Shown piece after piece: positions 1 through 5,616 of a stretch of DNA of 7,044 nucleotides. Origin of the DNA: Fimbriimonadales bacterium (GTDB lineage: Bacteria > Armatimonadota > Fimbriimonadia > Fimbriimonadales > ATM1); the NCBI GenBank assembly GCA_025922995.1, contig JAICGT010000062.1, forward strand, positions 1 through 7,044. Reading direction: 5' to 3'. The notes below the pieces were generated by a model. That model made no database searches. It saw only the letters and a list, made by a program, of their open reading frames with translations, and was not told the origin of the DNA. The number at the start of each line of letters is the position of its first letter. Within the stretch, counting starts at the first letter, position 1. A program made the position numbers and the translations under genes.

Positions 1-31
1 ACATTGTGTATTGATTTAGTCCTGCTATCTT

Positions 32-1276
32 TTACCGCTGAAATCTGAAAAGGCCGCGGGGCGTCCCGACCCAGAGGTCCGAGCCAATCGCGGTGAGGCA
101 CGTTGTCTCCAAAGACTCCGTTTCGAGCTTCTCCCAATTCGCCCCGTTTCGAATCCATGCGCCGTCGAGCGCCCCAGCCACCAAGCGGCCCTTGTAGGCC
201 GTGAGGTGCCGGAGTTTGTCCGAAGGGCTCGAAACCTTGTGGGCGCGGTTACCGCGAATTTCGAATAGGCCGGCGGTAGCTGTCGCGGCGACTGGAGTGC
301 CGCCGTTCTGGCACAGGGCGGTCACCCACGTATCCAGAAGTCCCGTGCCCGGGTTAAGCCAGGTTTCGCGCCCTTGGTCGAGGCGCAGCAGCCCCTTGCC
401 CTGCGTTCCGACGTAAAGCGCATCGCCTTTAGCCAGGATGGCAGTCGTGACCTCGCCGGAAAGGGCGGACGGGTATTTCTCGACGAAAGCGCTGCCCTTC
501 TGCACCCAGCCGCCCATGCCGCCGAGCAGCAAGCCGGCGGAGGAAGCCGCAATCGAGGACGTCCAGGGCCGCTTCGCAGCGCCGTGAAGAACATCCGAAA
601 ATAGCTCGCCCGACGCGGTCAATTTGTCGACCGCTCCGCTGCCGTACAGGATCCAGACATCTTCGCCGGCTTGCAGAAGTTGCCGCACCGGCTCGCCGCT
701 GATTTCCTTCCAGTCGCCCGGCGCGCCAATTACCAGCCCCTCGATCCCGCCGACAACGTACCGGCTGCGCGACCTGGCGATCCCGTGTACTCTTGGGAAC
801 GGCAACTCGCCGCCCAAATCGATTCGTTTCCACGCTTCGCCGGCGCGCACGAACAATCCGCGGTTCGTGCCCGCGTACAGCAACCCCGCCAGGCTCGTAA
901 GGGCATAGTCTCCTTCGGCCGGTGGCCGCGGGAACAGTTCGGTCGCTATGCCACCCTCGACGGCGAAGATCGACTTGCCGCCCCAAAAGGAGGCGATAGT
1001 CTTGTCCTGATGCTGCGTAGTTGCCGATAAGAACGCGCCGTCGCCTTTGGCAGCGATCTCGGGCGCGGCGGATGCCTCCGGCATGGAGTCTGCGCTGACC
1101 CAACGCCCGTCTCGGAGCGACATCACGCCGCCCGAAGTCTTGGCAAAAAGGATGCCGTCTTGGGTCGAAAGCTCATAGACTTCGGCGTGCGACCGCCACC
1201 GCTGCATCCCGGATTCTTGCGAAACCGGGATGCAGCAAAGCAGCGGCAGAGCTCCGAGGATCAGCGCAGTTCGCAT
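32..1276 (-). CDS. Exported beta-propeller protein with two-component-regulator-type propeller repeats
   Basis: The 414-residue product starts with a short hydrophobic leader (residues 2-18, one Arg, two Cys at 14-15), so it is probably exported; a lipoprotein is possible but the lipobox is poor. The rest is a series of degenerate repeats of roughly 40 residues with the pattern 'L-aG-t-GLf-...-W'. Clear copies lie near residues 133-152 (LYAGTNRGLFVRAG), 173-192, 249-268, 287-306 (LYVGTQGKGLLRLD), 328-348, 365-384 and 401-414 (LWVGTPRGLFRFQR). The last repeat ends at the C-terminus. This is the pattern of ligand-binding 'reg_prop' propellers found outside the membrane in hybrid sensor kinases, but no kinase or other output domain follows, so it is a stand-alone propeller. 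The ATG overlaps the stop of the upstream VIT gene by 16 bases (1261-1276) and has only a weak Shine-Dalgarno site, so translation is probably coupled. The ligand or partner is unknown. Confidence 0.8.
   Translation of the reverse strand: MRTALILGALPLLCCIPVSQESGMQRWRSHAEVYELSTQDGILFAKTSGGVMSLRDGRWVSADSMPEASAAPEIAAKGDGAFLSATTQHQDKTIASFWGGKSIFAVEGGIATELFPRPPAEGDYALTSLAGLLYAGTNRGLFVRAGEAWKRIDLGGELPFPRVHGIARSRSRYVVGGIEGLVIGAPGDWKEISGEPVRQLLQAGEDVWILYGSGAVDKLTASGELFSDVLHGAAKRPWTSSIAASSAGLLLGGMGGWVQKGSAFVEKYPSALSGEVTTAILAKGDALYVGTQGKGLLRLDQGRETWLNPGTGLLDTWVTALCQNGGTPVAATATAGLFEIRGNRAHKVSSPSDKLRHLTAYKGRLVAGALDGAWIRNGANWEKLETESLETTCLTAIGSDLWVGTPRGLFRFQR
1201..1236 (-). repeat. 36-base near-perfect inverted repeat (GNRA hairpin) inside the propeller gene
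   Basis: Arms GCTGCATCCCGG (1201-1212) and CCGGGATGCAGC (1225-1236) are exact reverse complements. Inside them, after one mismatch (1213/1224), a further 3-bp stem (1214-1216 with 1221-1223) closes a four-base loop. Read as mRNA of the minus-strand operon, the loop is C(GCAA)G, a GNRA tetraloop, and the single mismatch is U-U. The element falls on codons 14-25 of the propeller gene, starting 40 bases after its ATG and 24 bases after the VIT stop. No U-run follows on either strand, so it is not a standard intrinsic terminator. Its position suggests an effect on propeller translation or on the stability of the upstream VIT message; this is inference. Confidence 0.8.
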
Positions 1277-2811
1277 CGAAGCTCGGTTCTGTTGTGAGCG
1301 CCGTCGAACAGTACGACAAGCAGTTCGCCTGAAGCGCTGGGCGGCAGCGCTGCCGAATAGAGACCTGGTTCGGTTTCTTTGAGCACAATCTCCGTTCCGT
1401 TACCGAGGTATCCCACGACCCGCGCCAGCCCGGGCTCTGACCGGACCTTCACGACTCGGGCACCCAAAACACTTGTGACTTCCACGGTGCCCTTCGGCGG
1501 AGTTCGATCGACGGTGTACTTGAGCTGCTTTTCGACAACCTCGCCGTTGCGACGGATAGCGTATACATGCACAACGTATTCGCCTTCGGGAGCATCGGCG
1601 GGAATCTCGAAATTGCCGCCCCAAACTCCGCGGCCGTCGGATTTCAATGTGATCACTCTGCCGTCGGGAAGCTTGGCGTGCGCGCTGACGCAGTCGTCGA
1701 ACGCGATTCTGATTTCGGGGTCACCACCCTGGGATGTGCGTGTGTTGAGGTTGCGGTTTTCTTGCCAAGCACGTCGCTGTCGCTCTTCTTCCTTCTTCTT
1801 CTTTTCGAATTCGGCAGCCTTTTCTCTGAACAGCTTCATTTCCTCTTCGGGAACGGCGAGCAGCGCGGTGTACTTGCTGGGAACTTGGTAGCGCATGCTG
1901 AAATCGAGTACTTCCTTTCGATTCTTCCAGGTGTGATTGATCAACATCTGGTGCGCCCAAAGCTTGGAAGTCTCGTCGCCTTCCGTCACGAGACTCACCG
2001 GGACATTGACCCGCCTATTGCGAACCGTCACTGGAAATGACCCGGTGCCGGATTTCCAACCGACAAAAGACGTGATCCCAGGTTCGGAACTGACAATGTG
2101 TGCGTCCCTCAAGCCGGTTAGCTTGACGCTTTGCTCTGCAGAGGTGTCGCCGTAAACGACGCCCGCAACGTAAACCCTCCCGCGAGGACCGCGTTGCGCC
2201 GTGGTAAAAACTTGCACGTCGCCGATCCGAGGCTTGTGAACCTCGTAGCGGCCGTCTTCGAAGGCGAGCTGGACGTAAGGGTTCGCGGTGTTTACAAATC
2301 GTTGCGTGCGAATGCCGTTGTGTTCCGGTATCTCCGGCAGCAACCAACCCTCTTCGGTGGGTTTAAGGAACTCCACCGCCGTAAGTTCCACTCTTAGGTC
2401 GTAGCCGACCGCGAGCGGATAGATCTGGGCGTGAAACGTATCGGGCGCGACTTGCTCCATGATTCCGGGATCGCGGTTGCGGCTCGTAATCGCCGTGTAA
2501 ATAAACCACGCCTTTGCCTTGTCCATCAGAACGCCTTTCACATACTCGTTCTTGTACCAGTAGGCAAAGCCGTCGAGTACCGAGCCTTGGCCAAGGCTGA
2601 AATTCACCGAAGCCTCAGTCAACGACGTGTACGGGTTCTCAAACGTGAACACCGTTTTGTTCTTGACGATCGCGCCGTAAACGCTGCTGGTTGTAACGGC
2701 TGACTTAAGCTTGAACGGCTGTCCCGTATCTCTGTTGTAAACACTGCTCAGGTGCTGAGCGGACGAAAATGCGGCGACGGCAAATGTCGCTACTACCAAA
2801 AGTACTCTCAC
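1261..2811 (-). CDS. Secreted VIT-domain protein lacking a recognisable VWA domain
   Basis: The 516-residue product has a signal peptide (residues 1-18, likely cut after FSSA before Gln19). Residues about 35-150 form a VIT (vault/inter-alpha-trypsin) domain; the typical motifs are a 'VYGAIVKNKTVFTFENP' strand, the 'KAKAWFIYTAI' segment and 'RDPGIMEQVAPDTFHAQIYPL'. VIT proteins usually continue into a VWA domain with a DxSxS metal site. Here only about 130 residues follow and no DxSxS is present. The helical segment normally found after VWA is recognisable at 284-320 (LWAHQMLIN...SMRYQVPSKYTALLAV). A highly charged Lys/Glu/Arg helix (322-352) and two probable Ig-like beta domains (about 365-435 and 437-516) complete it. 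The start is GTG at 2811, chosen because a strong AGGAGGT lies 8 bases upstream and the signal peptide begins there. It is the first gene of an operon with the overlapping propeller gene. Function is unknown; extracytoplasmic adhesion or scaffolding is a guess. Confidence 0.85.
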   Translation of the reverse strand: MRVLLVVATFAVAAFSSAQHLSSVYNRDTGQPFKLKSAVTTSSVYGAIVKNKTVFTFENPYTSLTEASVNFSLGQGSVLDGFAYWYKNEYVKGVLMDKAKAWFIYTAITSRNRDPGIMEQVAPDTFHAQIYPLAVGYDLRVELTAVEFLKPTEEGWLLPEIPEHNGIRTQRFVNTANPYVQLAFEDGRYEVHKPRIGDVQVFTTAQRGPRGRVYVAGVVYGDTSAEQSVKLTGLRDAHIVSSEPGITSFVGWKSGTGSFPVTVRNRRVNVPVSLVTEGDETSKLWAHQMLINHTWKNRKEVLDFSMRYQVPSKYTALLAVPEEEMKLFREKAAEFEKKKKEEERQRRAWQENRNLNTRTSQGGDPEIRIAFDDCVSAHAKLPDGRVITLKSDGRGVWGGNFEIPADAPEGEYVVHVYAIRRNGEVVEKQLKYTVDRTPPKGTVEVTSVLGARVVKVRSEPGLARVVGYLGNGTEIVLKETEPGLYSAALPPSASGELLVVLFDGAHNRTELRCELR

Positions 2812-2819
2812 GATTCTCT

Positions 2820-2826
2820 ACCTCCT
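2820..2826 (-). promoter_or_regulatory. Strong ribosome binding site of the VIT gene
   Basis: The minus strand reads AGGAGGT, a full anti-16S match, 8 bases before GTG 2811. It decides the non-ATG start. I could not find a convincing -35/-10 pair further upstream. Confidence 0.85.
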
Positions 2827-2925
2827 GCAGGTGGACTTGATTGGTTTGACCAGCGGGATCTGGAATCGTGTTTCCCTCCGGCCCACATCTGGCAATTTTC
2901 TACGTTGACGGTCGTTGTGCTATCG

Positions 2926-2957
2926 CGTGGCTGACGATTCGGCAATAATCAGCCATG
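2926..2957 (+). promoter_or_regulatory. Putative -10 box within an inverted repeat at the M24 peptidase start
   Basis: AATAAT (2944-2949) is one base from the -10 consensus and ends 5 bases before the ATG, so transcription from it would begin at or next to the start codon. No Shine-Dalgarno site precedes the ATG, which fits a leaderless message. The box lies between imperfect 9-base arms CGTGGCTGA (2926-2934) and TCAGCCATG (2949-2957, including the start codon; 8 of 9 pair, the core GGCTGA/TCAGCC exactly). This could be an operator. No -35 match is visible at the right distance; a TTGACG at 2905-2910 is too far away. Confidence 0.35.
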
Positions 2958-4055
2958 CCGCTCGATCAGTCTCGCCTAAACCGTTTTCAGCAAATCCTCG
3001 CCGACGCGGGGATCGATGCGTACTTCGCGTGTACGCCGGTTTCGATGGGTTATCTGTCGGGGTTCTTCGAGGACCCGCACGAGCGGATGATGATGATCGC
3101 GTTTCGGCCTGGCGGCGATCCGGCGATGATCGCCCCTAGCCTCAGCGCAACGCATGCGGCGCATACGGGGATCTCCGACATTCGCACGTGGTCCGACGGC
3201 GAGGATCCCGCCGAGGTCTTCGCGAGCCTGGCGAGCGACTGGAACCTCAAAACAGGCGTCATCGGCGTCGACGACGAGATGCCCGCGTCGTTTCTCGTGC
3301 CGATGCAGGCTACGCTGCCCGCCGCGCTCTTCAAGGCTGCCGGCAACCAGATGGCTCAGCTCCGAAAGGTTAAGGATGAATCCGAACTCGACGCGATGCG
3401 CCGTGCCGCAAAAATCGCTGACCGCGCCCTTGCCGAAGCCATCGGGATGATTGCGAGCGGCGTTTCAGAGCGAAACGTCGCGGACACGCTTTTCGATGCT
3501 ATGCGCTCGAAGGGCGGCAATCCGACTTTCGCCATCGTCGCCGTGGGCGCCAACGGCGCGGAGCCTCATCACCTCTCGGGCGATGATCGCATCAAGGCGG
3601 GCGATATGGTCGTCATGGACTGGGGCTGCGAAATCGATCGGTATCAAAGCGACATGACCAGGACGCTGGCATGCGGAAACGCAACGGACGAGGCAAAGCT
3701 GGTGTATCGAACCGTTTACAAGGCGCAGGCCGAGGCAAGGGCTGCGATCCGCCCGGGAGTGCCCGCTGAAGACATAGATGCCGCAGCCAGGGAAGTGATT
3801 ACCGACTCGGGCTACGGGGAGTACTTCATTCACCGCACGGGTCACGGCATCGGCATGGTCGGACACGAACCGCCGCATATCGTTGCGGGAAACGCCGAGC
3901 CAATTGTTGTGGGACAGTGTTTCAGCGTCGAGCCTGGGATCTACCTGCCTGGGAAGTTCGGAGTCCGAATAGAAAACATCGTGGCCGTCACTGAAGACGG
4001 CCACGAATCTTTCAACGAAGAGCCCTCCGAAGAGCTTATCGAGATCGTTTCTTAG
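2955..4055 (+). CDS. M24-family metallopeptidase, Xaa-Pro aminopeptidase/dipeptidase type
   Basis: This cytoplasmic enzyme is predicted to remove an N-terminal residue before proline or to split Xaa-Pro dipeptides, using two metal ions. The 366 residues have the two-part layout of the family: an N-terminal creatinase-like domain (about 5-135, including the 'YLSGFFED' strand-turn) and a C-terminal pita-bread domain (about 140-366). All five expected metal ligands are visible: Asp222 (MDWG), Asp233 (SDMTRT), His297 (HRTGHGIG), Glu326 (SVEPG) and Glu340 (RIEN). His205/206 (EPHH) and His304 (GHEPPH) match the usual substrate-side histidines. Length is normal for the shorter bacterial members, and there is no signal peptide. 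PepP and PepQ cannot be separated from sequence reading alone. The ATG has no Shine-Dalgarno site but sits just after a -10-like box. The gene diverges from the VIT operon across 143 bp, and its 3' end overlaps the convergent PEP-CTERM gene by 20 bases. Confidence 0.95.
   Translation: MPLDQSRLNRFQQILADAGIDAYFACTPVSMGYLSGFFEDPHERMMMIAFRPGGDPAMIAPSLSATHAAHTGISDIRTWSDGEDPAEVFASLASDWNLKTGVIGVDDEMPASFLVPMQATLPAALFKAAGNQMAQLRKVKDESELDAMRRAAKIADRALAEAIGMIASGVSERNVADTLFDAMRSKGGNPTFAIVAVGANGAEPHHLSGDDRIKAGDMVVMDWGCEIDRYQSDMTRTLACGNATDEAKLVYRTVYKAQAEARAAIRPGVPAEDIDAAAREVITDSGYGEYFIHRTGHGIGMVGHEPPHIVAGNAEPIVVGQCFSVEPGIYLPGKFGVRIENIVAVTEDGHESFNEEPSEELIEIVS
3979..4006 (-). terminator. Probable intrinsic terminator of the PEP-CTERM gene, embedded in the peptidase gene
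   Basis: Perfect 11-bp arms TCGTGGCCGTC (3979-3989) and GACGGCCACGA (3996-4006) flank a 6-base loop. On the minus strand the hairpin begins 29 bases after the PEP-CTERM stop and is followed by the T-rich TGTTTTCTATTC, as in an intrinsic terminator. On the plus strand it lies 49 bases before the peptidase stop codon and has only a weak tail (ATCTTTC). The minus-strand gene is therefore the more likely user. The sequence is also conserved protein code next to the Glu340 motif (codons 342-351). Confidence 0.55.
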
Positions 4056-4752
4056 CTCTGCGCGCGATAATCATCGCGCAGCCGGCACCGAGAATGACCA
4101 CGGTCCCGGGCTCGGGGATTACGTTGCCTCCCGAGTTGATGCCGATCAGCAATGTCGGAAGCAGTCCCAATAGCGGCGCTGCCGAAATCGGGTTCGGAGG
4201 CGTCGGCTCTGGCGGCAAGTCCGGGATCACTTCGGGAGCGATCGGAATCGGCGGCTGCATGATGTTCAGCGGCATTTCGATCGTCGACGGCGTCGGCACG
4301 ACGACTTCGGCAGGGCCGATTAAGCCACCGACCGATGGCGCCAAACGCGGCGGCGCGGCTTCGTCGGAACGGATAACCGGGTTGCCGCAAACCACGACCA
4401 TGACCGGAGCTCCGTTCTGGTCGAAGAAGAAGGGCTCACCCTTGCGGAACAGCAGATGTCGTACGCGAAGCTCGCCGGTCTCGCCGGGAACGTTCCAGAC
4501 GTCGAAGTACGCGTCATGCTGTAGACGACCCAGGCGCAGTGTGCGCAGGAAGCGCATGACTTCGTCCGGCGTCATTTGGAAGTGACGCACGTATCGATCC
4601 AGAACTTCCGGATGCTTCTTGACGTGCGCTATCAAGGCTTCGACTGTCGGAGTCGGACTCTTGATATAGGAGTTGGGCAACAAGCGCCGCTGGGCGAACG
4701 AAACGCTCACCAGCAGCACAGCTGCCATGGCAACAGTAAATGCTCTCCTCAT
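4036..4752 (-). CDS. PEP-CTERM sorting domain protein of unknown function
   Basis: The 238-residue precursor carries both export and sorting signals. Residues 1-20 are a signal peptide (two Arg, hydrophobic core, likely cut after VSFA before Gln21). The C-terminus is a textbook PEP-CTERM tail: VIPEPGT at 211-217, a hydrophobic helix to about 230, then the basic RRAKKRSR. In this system an exosortase, not encoded here, cleaves at the tail and the protein goes to the cell surface or biofilm matrix. The mature part has a helical region (35-75), a compact segment (80-125) with 'YFDVWNVPG', 'RKGEPFFFDQNG' and 'VVCGNP', and a proline-rich linker (150-195). I do not recognise the mature domain. The ATG at 4752 was chosen over a longer open frame to 5172 because the signal peptide starts there and GGAG (4764-4767) lies 11 bases upstream; the extension would run antisense through rnc. 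Confidence 0.88.
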   Translation of the reverse strand: MRRAFTVAMAAVLLVSVSFAQRRLLPNSYIKSPTPTVEALIAHVKKHPEVLDRYVRHFQMTPDEVMRFLRTLRLGRLQHDAYFDVWNVPGETGELRVRHLLFRKGEPFFFDQNGAPVMVVVCGNPVIRSDEAAPPRLAPSVGGLIGPAEVVVPTPSTIEMPLNIMQPPIPIAPEVIPDLPPEPTPPNPISAAPLLGLLPTLLIGINSGGNVIPEPGTVVILGAGCAMIIARRAKKRSR

Positions 4753-4763
4753 AATGCTCTTTT

Positions 4764-4800
4764 CTCCAGTTGGGCAAATGCCCCTGCGGAATGATGTCAA
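4764..4800 (-). promoter_or_regulatory. Upstream signals of the PEP-CTERM gene (possible -35 and ribosome binding site)
   Basis: On the minus strand an exact TTGACA (4795-4800) lies about 42 bases before the ATG, and GGAG (4764-4767) is 11 bases before it. No good -10 follows the TTGACA at 16-18 bases, so promoter assignment is weak. A near-palindrome GGGCAAATGCCC (4772-4783) lies between them and could be an operator or chance. The 172-bp gap to rnc contains nothing else I can support. Confidence 0.3.
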
Positions 4801-4924
4801 TTCAAATACGGAGCCACGCACTTGCGCGGCTATTCCCCGCAATGGATATGATACTCTGTTTGACGCCAAAAACGAGCCGTAGGTCAGCGTTGTATGCAAA
4901 AAATAGGCAAAGGGACCGCGGAAC

Positions 4925-5584
4925 CTAGGTGTTTTGCTGGGAATTTCGGTACGCTTCGAAGCGGTCGATGAGGTCGATTGCGTCATGGGCCGCCGCCTGC
5001 TCGGCCTCCTTCTTGCTCCTCCCGAAGCCGAGACCAAGGACTTCGCCATCCAGCACCACTTCGATCGCGAAGGTCTTCTCGTGAGCAGCACCCGCCTCGG
5101 AAGAGATCCGGTAAAGCGGCGTCTGGCGCCATCTGGCCTGAGCGATCTCTTGCAGCCGCGACTTGTAGTCACCCACCCCGACTTCGCCTCGGGCGATCGC
5201 TTCGAGGTAGGGCTGCAGATGCTCTAGGACGAACCACTTCGTGATTGCAAGTCCGTTTTCGATGAACACGGCGCCGACGACCGCCTCAAACGCGTCCGCC
5301 AGGATCGACGGCCGCACGGAGCCGTCGGCGGCGCGCTCGCTTGAAGCGACTTCCATGAGCGGTTCCAGGCCGAGCCGAAGCGCCGTTTCGGCGAGCGGAG
5401 CTTCTTGCACGACCGTCGCCTTCGCCTTGCTGAGCAGGCCCTGATCCCAATGCGGAAAGTGCTCGTAGACGTACTCGGCGACGATCAGCCCCAACACCGA
5501 GTCGCCGAAGAATTCCAGGCGCTCGTAAGAGTCTCTAACAGAATCCTGCGCTGCAGACCGATGACGCAGTGCGCGCCGAAACAT
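4925..5584 (-). CDS. rnc: Ribonuclease III
   Basis: RNase III cuts double-stranded RNA in rRNA and mRNA maturation. From the ATG at 5584 the product is 219 residues. The catalytic domain carries the signature ERLEFFGDSVL (21-31) and ILADAFEAVVGA (94-105), giving the acidic catalytic set Glu21, Glu24, Asp28, Asp97 and Glu100. A double-stranded RNA-binding domain follows (about 139-208, with DYKSRLQE and the KKEAEQAAA helix). Compared with E. coli Rnc, this start drops about 20 N-terminal residues and begins within the 'ALTHRS' helix (here MFRRALRHRS). The same frame continues upstream with plausible N-terminal sequence (LDRPDIPIRCQE) but has no ATG, GTG or TTG there. An ATC at 5629 has a good Shine-Dalgarno site and would give 234 residues. 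A GGTG 7 bases before ATG 5584 keeps that start possible. It lies 32 bases after the aminotransferase stop, so they are probably co-transcribed. Confidence 0.93.
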   Translation of the reverse strand: MFRRALRHRSAAQDSVRDSYERLEFFGDSVLGLIVAEYVYEHFPHWDQGLLSKAKATVVQEAPLAETALRLGLEPLMEVASSERAADGSVRPSILADAFEAVVGAVFIENGLAITKWFVLEHLQPYLEAIARGEVGVGDYKSRLQEIAQARWRQTPLYRISSEAGAAHEKTFAIEVVLDGEVLGLGFGRSKKEAEQAAAHDAIDLIDRFEAYRNSQQNT

Positions 5585-5616
5585 CTCTTGGCACCGAATC
5601 GGAATATCGGGTCGGT

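Noticed and set aside
429..1103. 224-codon open frame inside the propeller gene
   Set aside because: An Arg-rich out-of-frame shadow on the same strand, with no domain features.
1229..1240. Lipobox at Cys14/Cys15 of the propeller protein
   Set aside because: The residues before the Cys (Pro-Leu-Leu or Leu-Leu-Cys) lack the small residue expected at -1, so a lipoprotein call is not supported.
1777..1812. Pyrimidine-rich tract (CTT repeats) as a regulatory or slippage sequence
   Set aside because: It simply encodes the Lys/Glu-rich helix of the VIT protein (EKKKKEEE), with mixed codons and no pure long homopolymer.
3465..4004. 179-codon open frame antisense to the M24 peptidase
   Set aside because: It is explained by codon bias of the real gene opposite; no leader, motif or ribosome binding site is visible.
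4893..4924. T-run after rnc as an intrinsic terminator
   Set aside because: Six T on the minus strand (4898-4903) follow the stop, but I could find no stem longer than a few pairs before them.
4753..5172. In-frame 140-residue N-terminal extension of the PEP-CTERM gene
   Set aside because: It has low-complexity Arg/Ser-rich sequence, overlaps rnc on the same strand in another frame, and would bury the signal peptide that starts at 4752 after a Shine-Dalgarno site.
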